A stretch of DNA of 16,336 nt from Halanaerobiales bacterium (lineage in GTDB: Bacteria; Bacillota_F; Halanaerobiia; Halanaerobiales; DTU029). The notes under the pieces were generated by a model. It was given only the letters and a program-made list of their open reading frames with translations, searched no databases and had not been told where the DNA came from. A program made the position numbers and the translations under genes. Shown here in pieces: positions 1 through 8,045 of this stretch (position 1 is the first letter of the stretch; each line of letters opens with the position of its first letter). Location: assembly GCA_016278415.1 (NCBI GenBank), contig JADQBV010000447.1, forward strand, positions 1-16,336. The letters run 5' to 3'.

Positions 1-718
1 CATCATCTTTCATAGATATTAATGCTTCATTAATTTTATTAAGAAGTTCTTCATTTCCTTTTCTCAAAACAATACCATTAACAACCTTTTTGACTGGGTC
101 ACCTGCCAATTTTAATTGATATCCTGTTTTCTTTATATTAATACCAGCAGCTAATTTATCATTTAAAGCTGCATCTATTCTACCAATATCTAAGTCGCTT
201 AATGTATCCAACAAAACCTCATAAGTATTTACAGTTATTTCATTATTCTTATCATATTCATTAATAATCTGTTCATAATTACTACCTAAACCTACCCCAA
301 CCTTTTTACCTTTTAAATCTTCTAAACTACTTATTGAGTCTTCATCAGCCCTAACAATTAATTGGGCACCAGAATAGACATATGGAACAGTGAAATCGTA
401 TTTCTTTTTTCTCTCCTCTGTCTCAGCTACCTGATTTACTATCATATCAAACTTACGGGCTTCTAAAGCACCAAACATACCTGACCACATAGTAGGCACA
501 AATTCTATTTGATAGTCGATTCTTTCCGCTATTTCACGAGCCACCTCAACGTCATATCCAGCAAGTTCTCCACTTTCATTCTCAAAATTAAATGGTGGAT
601 AAGTCCCTTCTAGTCCTACTCTCAATATGTTCTCTGTATTATCTGAGTCTGAAGCACAAGCTGCCAATACTCCCATAAGTACTATTAGAAACAAAGTAAG
701 TATAATCTTTTTCTTCAT
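1..718 (-). CDS. Amino-acid ABC transporter substrate-binding lipoprotein (C-terminal part outside window)
   Basis: Reading the minus strand from the ATG at 716-718 gives 239 open codons that run off the window edge, so the C-terminus is missing. The N-terminus is a lipoprotein signal: basic KKK, a hydrophobic stretch, then the lipobox LAAC with Cys21 as the predicted lipidated residue. The mature part matches SBP_bac_3 (family 3) binding proteins: GTYPPFNF near residue 40, GYDVEVA, a FDMIVNQV segment, and PYVYSGAQLIV. The NQV and YSGAQLIV wording resembles cystine/polar amino-acid binders (FliY/TcyA group), but the ligand is inference. It would sit on the outer face of the membrane and deliver substrate to a permease and ATPase, probably encoded further along the minus strand beyond position 1. 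The Shine-Dalgarno AAGGGG lies about 11 bases upstream of the ATG. Confidence 0.93.
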   Translation of the reverse strand, partial: MKKKIILTLFLIVLMGVLAACASDSDNTENILRVGLEGTYPPFNFENESGELAGYDVEVAREIAERIDYQIEFVPTMWSGMFGALEARKFDMIVNQVAETEERKKKYDFTVPYVYSGAQLIVRADEDSISSLEDLKGKKVGVGLGSNYEQIINEYDKNNEITVNTYEVLLDTLSDLDIGRIDAALNDKLAAGINIKKTGYQLKLAGDPVKKVVNGIVLRKGNEELLNKINEALISMKDD

Positions 719-781
719 AATTTTTTTAACCCCTTCTCGTCATATTTAATCATTAGTATTCCTAGTTATTTACTCGTCTTT

Positions 782-810
782 ATTATAAACAAAAATCCTA
801 TTAATGTCAA
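782..810 (-). promoter_or_regulatory. Consensus sigma-A promoter of the binding-protein gene
   Basis: On the minus strand there is an exact TTGACA (805-810) and an exact TATAAT (782-787), separated by exactly 17 bases. This is the full sigma-70/sigma-A consensus. Transcription would start near 775, leaving a leader of roughly 57 bases before the ATG at 718. The -35 box lies largely in the loop of an inverted repeat (791-821), so access to this promoter may be controlled. Confidence 0.85.
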
Positions 811-821
811 ATAGGATTTTT
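791..821. repeat. Perfect 12-bp inverted repeat around the -35 box (operator and/or terminator)
   Basis: The arms AAAAATCCTATT (791-802) and AATAGGATTTTT (810-821) are exact reverse complements separated by 7 bases. One arm falls in the promoter spacer and the other lies just upstream of the -35 box. A repressor dimer bound here would block RNA polymerase. As RNA, on either strand, the element also forms a hairpin ending in a short U-run, so it could end transcription coming from the small gene at 837-1080. The two roles are not exclusive. The ATAGGA half-site recalls Rrf2/CymR-type sites of sulfur-amino-acid genes, but that is only a suggestion. Confidence 0.7.
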
Positions 822-836
822 GTAAGTGTCTGAGTA

Positions 837-1080
837 TTAAATTCTACCCCTCCACCTTTCCTGCTTTGGTCTGAGTAAGTTCTGTAATATCTGCAATAAC
901 TGTTCTAACTTATTTCCGGCAAAAGCCATACCATCTAAAATCAAGGAAGATATATCTAAAAAGTCTACTAAATATTTATCTGTTTCATCAAAGTTAGGGG
1001 GTACCAAATATTTTCCTAAGTATTCTTTTCCTCCTTTGATGAAAATTACATCGGCATAAATTTCTTTTATATTTATCCAT
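837..1080 (-). pseudogene. Small unrecognised gene, apparently frameshifted near its start
   Basis: A minus-strand frame is open from 1118 to a stop at 837, but its only usable start is a TTG at 1116-1118 with no Shine-Dalgarno. A good AAGGAG (1092-1097) instead stands 11 bases upstream of an ATG at 1078-1080 in another frame. Removing one A from the AAAA run at 1065-1068 joins that ATG to the long frame, giving an 80-residue protein beginning MDKYKEIYADVIFIKGG and ending in an amphipathic helix followed by a basic tail. This suggests a one-base insertion in the genome or a sequencing error. I recognise no domain, and the gene may also be spurious. It is divergent from the toxin-antitoxin pair. 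Confidence 0.4.
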
Positions 1081-1098
1081 TTAATTCTTATCTCCTTC

Positions 1099-1128
1099 TT
1101 GCATATTATGTAATACAAATGTTATAAT
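1099..1128 (+). promoter_or_regulatory. Promoter of the AbrB-Doc toxin-antitoxin pair
   Basis: TTGCAT (1099-1104), 18 bases, then TATAAT (1123-1128) form a plausible sigma-A promoter. The start point would fall near 1135, right at the GAGGTG ribosome binding site (1135-1140) of the antitoxin, so the leader is extremely short. Antitoxins of this kind usually repress their own promoter, but no clear operator palindrome was seen. Confidence 0.5.
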
Positions 1129-1147
1129 ATTAATGAGGTGATTAAAT

Positions 1148-1372
1148 ATGAAATCTATTAAATTACGAAAAGTTGGAAATAGTTTTGGGTTTACTGTTCC
1201 AAAGGAACTTATTGAAAAATACAATCTAAAAGAAGGGGAAGAATTACATGTTTTAGAAGGTAATGAGGGTTTTACTTTAACTCCATATAATCCTGAGTTT
1301 GAAGAATGGGCTAATGCTTTCGATAAAACCAACAAAAAATATAAAAATACTTTAAAGGAATTATCTAAATGA
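1148..1372 (+). CDS. AbrB/MazE/SpoVT-family antitoxin
   Basis: This is a 74-residue protein whose first 45 or so residues match the swapped-hairpin AbrB/MazE DNA-binding domain: MKSIKLRKVGNSFGFTVPKE, then LKEGEELHVLE and GFTLTPYNPEF. The charged C-terminal tail (residues 48-74) is the part that in such antitoxins wraps and blocks the toxin. GAGGTG ends 7 bases before the ATG. The last four bases overlap the start of the Doc toxin gene (ATGA), the usual arrangement for coupled translation of antitoxin first and toxin second. Its expected roles are to neutralise the toxin and repress its own promoter; both are inferred from the family and context. Confidence 0.9.
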   Translation: MKSIKLRKVGNSFGFTVPKELIEKYNLKEGEELHVLEGNEGFTLTPYNPEFEEWANAFDKTNKKYKNTLKELSK

Positions 1373-1767
1373 TAAATATAGTATTTATTCCAAAAGAACT
1401 TATTCTTTATTTCTATGAACAACTTTTACAAACCTATGGAGGCACTTATGGAATAAGGGATGAAAAGTTGCTAGACTCATCGCTTGAACAAGCAAAAGCT
1501 ACTTATGATGGTGATTTTCTACATGATACCTTAATGAAAATGGCAGCAGCATATGGATATCATTTATGTAACAATCATCCGTATATAGATGGCAACAAAA
1601 GAATAGCTCTTGTGGCCATGGATGTCTTCCTGCAGAGAAACGGATTTGAAATTATTGCTTCAGAAAAAGAAACTTACAAAATAATGATACAACTATCGTC
1701 AGGATTATTATCAAAAAAAGATCTAATGACCTGGCTTGAAAATAATACATCTCCATTAACAAATTAA
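1369..1767 (+). CDS. doc: Doc-type (death-on-curing, Fic-fold) toxin
   Basis: This is a 132-residue protein, the usual size for Doc toxins. The catalytic motif HPYIDGNKR lies at residues 70-78, with His70 as the catalytic residue. Lys77 stands where true Fic AMP-transferases have Gly, which is the mark of Doc. The N-terminal GIRDEKLLDSSLEQA and the C-terminal RNGFEI segments also fit the family. P1 Doc phosphorylates elongation factor EF-Tu and stops translation; the same target here is inferred from the family. It starts inside the antitoxin stop (ATGA overlap). The active-site motif is intact and nothing suggests decay. No terminator is obvious in the 60 bases before the convergent permease. 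Confidence 0.92.
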   Translation: MINIVFIPKELILYFYEQLLQTYGGTYGIRDEKLLDSSLEQAKATYDGDFLHDTLMKMAAAYGYHLCNNHPYIDGNKRIALVAMDVFLQRNGFEIIASEKETYKIMIQLSSGLLSKKDLMTWLENNTSPLTN

Positions 1768-1827
1768 ACTTAATAATAATCACTTCATAGTATGCAAATC
1801 CTAATCAAAACACAATAATTATATTTA

Positions 1828-3093
1828 CTAAATATGATTATATTTATATAGCAATGTCCTTCCAATAGTTACAAAAACTATTAACAAACTTAGAAACACC
1901 AATACTGTAGGAGATTTATGTATAAAACGATATGATAATACCAGTAATGATAACATTGCTCCTATTGCCCCTGATATTGAAACAAGCTTATTACTATCAA
2001 GTTCATAGAAAGCTACAAAATTAACAATTGTAAAAGTTATTAAGAAGATAAAGCTTGCTGCTTCAACTAGCGCTGACAAAGCACCTATAGAGGCAAGTAC
2101 AGCCCCTAAACCACCAATTAAAATAATTGACTTTCCTGGTATGCCATTATTATTCTTATCTGCCAATAATTCAGGCAACTCTCCATCATTAGCTACTTTT
2201 GTTGCAAGGCGTGAAGTGGCAAAAATAGTTGAATTAATAGCCGATCCTGTTGAAAACAGAGCACCTATTGATGCAATAATTAACCCGACTGTACCAAATA
2301 ATTTCTTGCCAGCAATTGCCAGAACAACTTCTTTCTTTTCTATAATAGTATTATAGTCTAATAGAGCAAGAGTACCAAAAGTAACTAAGATATAAACTAT
2401 AATAACTGTTAAAACAGCCAGTATTTCAGCTTTTTTTATTGTCACTAAAAGCTTATCAATAGAATTATAATCATATGTAATGAGTTGAAATCCTTCATAG
2501 GCCATAAAAATTGTAGCAGCACCTATTATAGCACTTATATAAACCCCAGGATTTTCATTACTCTTACTTACAAAAAGTCCAGGGCTATACTTCGATAATC
2601 CAACAAAAGCAATCCCTAATAATATTACTAATTTACCCCAGACTGTAATTATTTCTATCCATGATGCCTCACCGACACCCTTTATATTAAAATATACAAA
2701 AATCAAAATGATAGATACAGAACTAAACCTGGGAAACCAGGGCCCTAAGGAAAATATTTGTTCTAAATAATGCCCAAAGGTAAAAGCGTATACTGAAAGA
2801 GTCAAAATATAACCACATAATAATAAGCAGGATAGTCCTCCAGCTAAACCTTGATGATTTATTTCTTTTATGAAGGAAAAAGTACCTCCCCCTTCTTTAA
2901 ATTTATTGGTTAGATTAGAATAGCTAATGGCTGTTGCTAAAGCAATTAGACCTGCTATTAAAAAACTCACCCATGCCATACTACCGGCAATTGAAATAAT
3001 AACGCCCAACACAGAGAATATACCACCACCAATCATACCACCAACTGCCATACTCCATGTAGCATTTAAACCCATTTTTTTATTGTCTGCCAT
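1828..3093 (-). CDS. APC-superfamily amino-acid permease
   Basis: This is a 421-residue, very hydrophobic protein with about 12 predicted membrane helices. The first helix carries the APC hallmark GGMIGGGIFSVLG (residues 18-30), the broken helix that binds the substrate backbone. A GGGTFSF segment follows helix 2, and AYEGFQLITYDYNSI (about 198-212) sits at the usual helix 6 region. APC carriers take up or exchange amino acids using the proton or sodium gradient; the substrate cannot be told from sequence. The start is set by AAGGGAG about 10 bases upstream of the ATG and by the promoter at 3135-3164. It is monocistronic and lies tail-to-tail with the toxin gene. It is slightly shorter than typical 450-480 residue family members because the C-terminus ends right after the last helix. 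Confidence 0.9.
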   Translation of the reverse strand: MADNKKMGLNATWSMAVGGMIGGGIFSVLGVIISIAGSMAWVSFLIAGLIALATAISYSNLTNKFKEGGGTFSFIKEINHQGLAGGLSCLLLCGYILTLSVYAFTFGHYLEQIFSLGPWFPRFSSVSIILIFVYFNIKGVGEASWIEIITVWGKLVILLGIAFVGLSKYSPGLFVSKSNENPGVYISAIIGAATIFMAYEGFQLITYDYNSIDKLLVTIKKAEILAVLTVIIVYILVTFGTLALLDYNTIIEKKEVVLAIAGKKLFGTVGLIIASIGALFSTGSAINSTIFATSRLATKVANDGELPELLADKNNNGIPGKSIILIGGLGAVLASIGALSALVEAASFIFLITFTIVNFVAFYELDSNKLVSISGAIGAMLSLLVLSYRFIHKSPTVLVFLSLLIVFVTIGRTLLYKYNHI

Positions 3094-3134
3094 AGAAAAA
3101 ACTCCCTTATTAATAATAATACCTATTAAATGTT

Positions 3135-3164
3135 ATTGTATATCAAAACACCGAGACAGGTCAA
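3135..3164 (-). promoter_or_regulatory. Promoter of the APC permease
   Basis: On the minus strand TTGACC (3159-3164), 18 bases, then TACAAT (3135-3140) form a good sigma-A promoter. It lies about 42 bases upstream of the permease ATG and downstream of the ATPase operon terminator, so the permease is transcribed separately from the operon. Confidence 0.65.
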
Positions 3165-3221
3165 GTGAATATAATAATAATCTTATAAAATATAATTATA
3201 TCGTAGGAGATTTCCTTATTA

Positions 3222-3257
3222 TTAAGAAAGAGGGCTACTGCTAATAACAGCCCCCTC
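3222..3257 (-). terminator. Intrinsic terminator of the V/A-ATPase operon
   Basis: Read on the minus strand, GAGGGGGCT (3249-3257) pairs with AGCCCTC and the following bases (3230-3236), with G-U wobbles and a short inner extension, and is followed by TTTCTT. It lies 10 bases past the stop of subunit D and marks the end of the nine-gene operon. Confidence 0.8.
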
Positions 3258-3267
3258 AGATACAAAA

Positions 3268-3882
3268 CTATAATTTGCTTTTTAACATTTTTACCCTATA
3301 AAAATCTTCCCGCTCTTTTTCTTCAAGTGTATCCTGAATATACTTGACTGTATTTTCATATTTGGGTATCAGGATATTATCAAGGGCATTTGCCCTTTTC
3401 TGTGTTTTTTTTATAGAAGTAGCCAGGCGGTATACAGAAGTCTCAATTTCCGCTAGTCTACTGATTAAAGAAACAACCCTTTTAAAATTTTTGAAGGCCC
3501 TATCTAATGCCATATTTGTTCTGAAAAAACTGTATCTTGGTATGATATCTTCTAATATTACATCCACTTCAGGAATTTCTACCCCCATTACACTATAACT
3601 CCGTATCTTTATATTATCAACAAAATCTATTCCAGTTGCAATATCTTCAACTGTCTTAATCCCTTGAGTGATATCGACAGATTGTAAGGCCTGATATGCC
3701 TCATAAAAAAACTCATTTATCTCTGACTGTATTTCTTTGGCTTCATCTATCCTTTTCAACATCTCCTGAATCAGTACATTCCTTTTCTTATCAAGCAATT
3801 CGTAGCCTTCACGAGCCAGTTTTAGAGATCCTTTGGTATTTACCAGATTACTTTTTGTAGGGGATACATTAAGTTTCTCCAT
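3268..3882 (-). CDS. ntpD: V/A-type ATPase subunit D (central shaft)
   Basis: This is a 204-residue protein starting [14 protein letters not shown], the typical opening of V/A-ATPase subunit D; a longer upstream open frame is not homologous. The true ATG (3880-3882) is preceded by GGGGGAAAGAAG and lies inside the last codons of subunit B, a 14-base overlap that should couple their translation. Subunit D is the long antiparallel coiled coil that turns inside the A3B3 head. The N- and C-terminal helical stretches (about 14-60 and 125-195) fit this, with the short globular part between them. The C-terminal region [20 protein letters not shown] is the family signature. It is the last gene of the operon. 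Confidence 0.95.
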   Translation of the reverse strand: MEKLNVSPTKSNLVNTKGSLKLAREGYELLDKKRNVLIQEMLKRIDEAKEIQSEINEFFYEAYQALQSVDITQGIKTVEDIATGIDFVDNIKIRSYSVMGVEIPEVDVILEDIIPRYSFFRTNMALDRAFKNFKRVVSLISRLAEIETSVYRLATSIKKTQKRANALDNILIPKYENTVKYIQDTLEEKEREDFYRVKMLKSKL

Positions 3883-5263
3883 TTTCTTCTTTCCCCCTAT
3901 AATATTTATCAATAATATCCTGTGATAACCTATCCAGTTCTGTTTCTGGTAAATTAGCAATAACATCCCAGGCTATCTTGAGGGTTTGTTCAATATCACG
4001 GTCTTCATTCCTACCCTGATTTACAAATTCACTCTCAAATTCCTTACCAAGTTTAAGATACATCTGATCTCTTTCTGACAATTCATCCTCACCTATAACT
4101 GATGCCAATGCTTTAACTTCTTGAACGTGAGCATATGCTGCATATAATTGACTAGATATACCTGGATGATCTTCCCTTGTATAACCATCTCCAATGCCAT
4201 CCTTCATAAGTCTTGATAATGATGGCAAAATATTAATTGGTGGATAGATACCCCTTTGGTATAGGTCACGTTCTAGCACAATTTGACCCTCTGTTATATA
4301 TCCTGTTAAGTCAGGTATAGGGTGAGTAATATCATCATTAGGCATAGTTAAAATAGGTATCTGGGTAATAGAACCTTCTTTTCCCTTTATCATCCCAGCA
4401 CGTTCATAAAGACCGGCCAGGTCACTATATAAGTATCCAGGATATCCTTTCCTGCTAGGAACCTCTCCTCTCCTGGATGATAATTCACGAAGTGCCTCAG
4501 AATAACTTGTCATATCAGTCATAACAACCAGTATATGCATATCTTCTTCAAAAGCAAGGTATTCAGCAGCAGTTAATCCAACCCTTGGTGCTATTATTCT
4601 CTCAACAGAAGGGTCATCAGCAAGATTAGTGTACATGACAACATTCTGCAAAACACCACTTTCTTCAAAGCTTTTCATAAAATAGTTTGCCTCATCATGT
4701 TTAATTCCCATTGCAACAAATACAACAGCAAAATCTTCCTCTTCATTGCCCAATCTGGCCTGTCTGGTAATCTGAGCTGCTAACTGATTATGAGGAAGTC
4801 CATTACCTGAAAATATTGGCAGCTTTTGACCACGTATCAGAGTCATTAGACCATCAATGGTAGATATCCCTGTTTGAATGTAGTTCCTTGGATACTTCCT
4901 GGAAAAGGGATTTATAGGGTCACCATTAATATTATATTTCTTCTCTGCAAAAACAGGGCCTCCCTCATCCAGGGGTTCTGCTACACCATTAAATACCCTT
5001 CCCAGAATCTCTTTAGATAAAGGTATCTCCATAGAATGCTGAAGAAATTTCACCCTGGTTTTATTAATATTCAGTCCAGTAGTACCTTCAAAAACCTGAA
5101 CAACAGCCCTATCATTACTTACCTGTAAGACACGCCCTTTTCTCACATCTCCTGATGGACCTGTAATTTCAACCATTTCATCAAAACCAACGTCCTTTAT
5201 ATTATCAATTACTATAATTGGACCATCTATTTGTGCCAATCCAGTATATTCTTTTATTAACAT
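3869..5263 (-). CDS. ntpB: V/A-type ATPase subunit B (non-catalytic head subunit)
   Basis: This is a 464-residue protein, full length for the family. The order is an N-terminal beta-barrel (about 1-75), a nucleotide-binding core and a C-terminal helical bundle. The usual P-loop is replaced by FSGNGLPHN (151-159), characteristic of the non-catalytic B subunit. SLSRLM carries Arg351, which corresponds to the arginine finger that reaches into the catalytic site of the adjacent A subunit. [21 protein letters not shown] (262-281) is another hallmark. It starts 13 bases after the stop of subunit A, with GAGGG 7 bases before the ATG, and overlaps subunit D by 14 bases. It forms the alternating A3B3 ring in the cytoplasm. 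Confidence 0.97.
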   Translation of the reverse strand: MLIKEYTGLAQIDGPIIVIDNIKDVGFDEMVEITGPSGDVRKGRVLQVSNDRAVVQVFEGTTGLNINKTRVKFLQHSMEIPLSKEILGRVFNGVAEPLDEGGPVFAEKKYNINGDPINPFSRKYPRNYIQTGISTIDGLMTLIRGQKLPIFSGNGLPHNQLAAQITRQARLGNEEEDFAVVFVAMGIKHDEANYFMKSFEESGVLQNVVMYTNLADDPSVERIIAPRVGLTAAEYLAFEEDMHILVVMTDMTSYSEALRELSSRRGEVPSRKGYPGYLYSDLAGLYERAGMIKGKEGSITQIPILTMPNDDITHPIPDLTGYITEGQIVLERDLYQRGIYPPINILPSLSRLMKDGIGDGYTREDHPGISSQLYAAYAHVQEVKALASVIGEDELSERDQMYLKLGKEFESEFVNQGRNEDRDIEQTLKIAWDVIANLPETELDRLSQDIIDKYYRGKEENGET

Positions 5264-5276
5264 AGTTAATCCCTCA

Positions 5277-7055
5277 CTAATTCTGATAGTTATCCTTAAT
5301 TTGATTATAAAATTTACTTATTTCATCCTTTAAATCTTTAAATCTATTTAATTCATCATTAGGAATACTATCTTTCATTTTCATTATTTTACTGAAAAGC
5401 TCATCATCCCTAACTTTACTGATTGGTAGGTTTTCTTTAACAAGTGGTAAAGCCTGATCATATAAGTATATAATGATATTTAACATCCAGTATTGTTTTT
5501 CCAATGTGGAGTAACGGTCTATATCACTAAAGGCATTTTGCTGTAAAAAGCCTATTTTAATTAGACGAGAAATCTCTAATATTAAACGTTGATTATCTGG
5601 TAGGACATCTTCACCTACTAATTTAACTATATCCTGTAATCTAGCTTCCTCTTTAAGTAGTGTCATAGCCCTATTTCTCAGATCCAGCCAATCTTCGCTG
5701 ATGTTTTCCTGAAGCCATGGTTTTAAATCATCAAGATACTCACTATAGCTTTCCAACCAACTAACAGCAGGGAAATGCCTTGAACTAGCCAATGACTTAT
5801 CAAGTGCCCAGAAACAACGTACAAATCTTTTAGTATTTTGTGTTACAGGTTCTGAAAAATCTGCCCCAGGAGGGGATACAGCCCCTATCAGGGAAATAGA
5901 TCCCTCTCTCTGCTTATCAAGAGTCCTAATATGTCCTGCCCGTTCGTAGAATTCTGCTAATCTTGTAGGTAGATAAGCGGGAAATCCCTCTTCAGCAGGC
6001 ATTTCCTCAAGTCTACCTGATATCTCTCTTAAAGCCTCAGCCCAACGGGAAGTGGAATCAGCCATTAGCGCTACATTATATCCCATATCACGATAATACT
6101 CTGCAAGTGTTATTCCTGTATAAATACTAGCCTCACGAGCAGCTACCGGCATATTGGAGGTATTAGCTATTAGCACAGTCCTCTCCATCATAGATCTACC
6201 AGTTGATGGGTCCTCCAATTCTGGAAATTCTTCCAGCACATCAGTCATCTCATTACCCCTTTCTCCACATCCTACATAGATAATCAGGTCTGCATCAGAC
6301 CATTTTGCCAGTTGGTGTTGAGTCATAGTCTTACCAGCCCCAAAGCCTCCCGGTATTGCAGCAGTACCTCCTTTTGCCAGTGGAAAAAATGTATCAAATA
6401 CCCGCTGGCCAGTAAGTAATGGCTTCTCAATTGACAATCTATCATAATATGGACGCGGTTGTCTAATAGGCCATTCTTGATATAGTTTAACAGAATAATT
6501 ACTACCATCATCCAGTTTTAATTGAACAATTTCCTGGTCAATAGTATATCGACCATCTGGAACAACCTCTGTTACTTCTCCACTTACATCAGGTGGAACC
6601 ATTATTTTGTGGACTATGATACTTGTTTCATTTAATTCTGCTACTACTTGACCAGATACCAGTTTATCTCCAGTTTCTACTTTAAGCGCTATGTCCCATT
6701 CTTTTTTTTCATCCAATGCCTTAATATTAGTACCCCGGACAATAAATGGTCCTGTCTTTTTAGCAACATCTGGTAAAGGGCGTTGAATACCATCAAAAAT
6801 ATTCCCTATGATACCCGGCCCCAATTGCACTGAAAGGGGACTACCTGTCGAATATATAGGTTCACCGGGTTTAATGCCACTAGTCTCTTCATAAACCTGT
6901 ATTGTGGCATTATCACCATAGAGTTCTATTATTTCACCGATCAAACGTGATTCACTCACATATACTAGTTCTCGCATAATATAGCCAGTCATATGGGTAG
7001 CCTTAATAACAGGTCCATTTATATATGAAATCTCTCCTTGTTTTTTCATTATCAT
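5277..7055 (-). CDS. ntpA: V/A-type ATPase catalytic subunit A
   Basis: This is a 592-residue protein, normal family length. It has an N-terminal beta-barrel (1-70), the non-homologous region special to V/A-type A subunits (about 105-190), and a RecA-like core. The P-loop GGFGAGKT is at 236-243, with Lys242 and Thr243 for phosphate and Mg2+. CGERGNE holds the catalytic Glu265. The Walker B strand [14 protein letters not shown] ends at Asp333, and [20 protein letters not shown] (355-374) is the classic signature. It binds and hydrolyses (or makes) ATP. AGGAG precedes the first ATG by 5 bases; a second ATG follows at codon 3. A 9-bp hairpin fills the gap between subunit E and this gene. Confidence 0.98.
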   Translation of the reverse strand: MIMKKQGEISYINGPVIKATHMTGYIMRELVYVSESRLIGEIIELYGDNATIQVYEETSGIKPGEPIYSTGSPLSVQLGPGIIGNIFDGIQRPLPDVAKKTGPFIVRGTNIKALDEKKEWDIALKVETGDKLVSGQVVAELNETSIIVHKIMVPPDVSGEVTEVVPDGRYTIDQEIVQLKLDDGSNYSVKLYQEWPIRQPRPYYDRLSIEKPLLTGQRVFDTFFPLAKGGTAAIPGGFGAGKTMTQHQLAKWSDADLIIYVGCGERGNEMTDVLEEFPELEDPSTGRSMMERTVLIANTSNMPVAAREASIYTGITLAEYYRDMGYNVALMADSTSRWAEALREISGRLEEMPAEEGFPAYLPTRLAEFYERAGHIRTLDKQREGSISLIGAVSPPGADFSEPVTQNTKRFVRCFWALDKSLASSRHFPAVSWLESYSEYLDDLKPWLQENISEDWLDLRNRAMTLLKEEARLQDIVKLVGEDVLPDNQRLILEISRLIKIGFLQQNAFSDIDRYSTLEKQYWMLNIIIYLYDQALPLVKENLPISKVRDDELFSKIMKMKDSIPNDELNRFKDLKDEISKFYNQIKDNYQN

Positions 7056-7067
7056 ATCAACTCCTGA

Positions 7068-7089
7068 AAACCATTTTTATAAATGGTTT
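7068..7089 (-). promoter_or_regulatory. Intercistronic hairpin between subunit E and subunit A genes
   Basis: In the mRNA, AAACCATTT, a 4-base loop and AAATGGTTT form a perfect 9-bp stem. It begins directly after the TAG of subunit E (7090-7092) and ends just before the AGGAG of subunit A. No U-tract follows, so it is not a standard terminator. It may protect mRNA ends, mark a processing point, or tune translation of subunit A relative to upstream genes. Confidence 0.6.
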
Positions 7090-7701
7090 CTAAATAAAAA
7101 CTGTTTTCTGTATTTCAATAGCTATATCCTCTTTCAAATATTTAATCACAGTATCAAATGTATATTCCACTATTTCATTACCATCTTTCTTTTCTACTAT
7201 CACTCCACCAGATTTTGCCCTTTGGCTTTCTTTTATAGTAAAATTGTAATCTGCTAATTCTTTGTCCAGCTGTTTAATAAACTTTTCTGTTATTGAAAGA
7301 TCACTCTTTCTAATTTTGATAATAAAATCATTTCCGTTTAAGAGTTTAATACTGCTCTTTACAGACTTTATTAAGAAATCAATATACTCTGCTTTAGTAC
7401 TAAATTCCTGTAATCTGTCTTTTAACTCATTAATAAATTTGTTAATGCACTTATCAACACATCTTCTACGGGATTTTTTCCTACCTAATATAGCCCCTGA
7501 AATAATCTTTTCTTTCTTTAGAATAGCTTCTCTTTTATAGTTTAAAGTAATTTCCTCTACCTGAGTTTTTAATCCTTTTTGAAATTCCTTATATTCACTA
7601 TCCCATTTTTTCTTTTCTTCAGCAACCATATTATTTTTTTCTTGACGTGTCTCTTCTAATATTTCTTCTTTAATAAGCAATACCTTTTCTTCTATATCCA
7701 T
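7090..7701 (-). CDS. ntpE: V/A-type ATPase subunit E (peripheral stalk)
   Basis: This is a 203-residue protein with a highly charged helical N-terminal half (about 1-90, rich in Lys and Glu) and a mixed alpha/beta C-terminal domain. The tail motif KSGGVIVEKKDGNEIVEYTFDTVI (about 163-186) is the family signature; in related proteins it reads GG(V/L)xxxxxDGxIxxxNTxxxR. Subunit E pairs with the small H/G coiled-coil subunit to form the peripheral stalk that stops the A3B3 head from turning. The family usually has an Asn-Thr pair where this protein has Tyr-Thr. The start has GGGGTG about 9 bases upstream. It lies between subunit F and subunit A. Confidence 0.9.
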   Translation of the reverse strand: MDIEEKVLLIKEEILEETRQEKNNMVAEEKKKWDSEYKEFQKGLKTQVEEITLNYKREAILKKEKIISGAILGRKKSRRRCVDKCINKFINELKDRLQEFSTKAEYIDFLIKSVKSSIKLLNGNDFIIKIRKSDLSITEKFIKQLDKELADYNFTIKESQRAKSGGVIVEKKDGNEIVEYTFDTVIKYLKEDIAIEIQKTVFI

Positions 7702-7721
7702 AAATCCACACCCCAGTTTGT

Positions 7722-8033
7722 CTAAAGTTTAATACCAATAGATTCCTTTACATAATTAGTAATATATTCGTTCTCATGCTCCTTCTGGACATGTCGATCT
7801 GGTATTTCAACAATAAGGGGAAGACCAGCTGATAATTTTAATTCATCAATCAACTGAGGGACTAATTCAGCAAGTTTCCTGGTAATTAATATAATACCAA
7901 TATTCTTATCATTTCTGGCATTATTAATTGAATCAATTACTTCTTCTTTATTATGAACAACTATTCCTTCCACCCCTGCCAGTCGAAGGCCGATATTTGT
8001 ATCTATATTATCACTTATACAATATATTCTCAC
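7722..8033 (-). CDS. ntpG: V/A-type ATPase subunit F (central shaft)
   Basis: This is a 103-residue protein matching the small Rossmann-like subunit F (NtpG in Enterococcus naming): an N-terminal strand RIYCISD, then NIGLRLAGVEGIVV, and a GIILITRKLAELV strand-helix. GLPLIVEIPD (about 70-79) precedes a C-terminal helix that docks on subunit D. The start is GTG (8031-8033) with AAGGGTG 7 bases upstream. The short gaps on both sides (12 bases from K, 20 bases to E) support cotranscription. It binds subunit D in the rotor shaft. Confidence 0.92.
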   Translation of the reverse strand: MRIYCISDNIDTNIGLRLAGVEGIVVHNKEEVIDSINNARNDKNIGIILITRKLAELVPQLIDELKLSAGLPLIVEIPDRHVQKEHENEYITNYVKESIGIKL

Positions 8034-8045
8034 TATAATTCACCC

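Noticed and set aside
1081..1422. 113-codon minus-strand frame across the toxin-antitoxin pair
   Set aside because: It is antisense to the well-supported AbrB antitoxin gene and has no recognisable domain or ribosome binding site.
1821..1835. Perfect 15-base palindrome ATATTTACTAAATAT at the permease stop
   Set aside because: It is A+T only apart from its centre, with no U-run or G/C stem, too weak for a terminator and expected by chance in such DNA.
3883..3966. 28-residue N-terminal extension of subunit D
   Set aside because: It is in frame but lies inside subunit B; the family start and ribosome binding site point to the ATG at 3880-3882.
6323..6511. 62-codon minus-strand frame inside subunit A
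   Set aside because: It is an alternative frame within the catalytic subunit gene, with no independent start signal.
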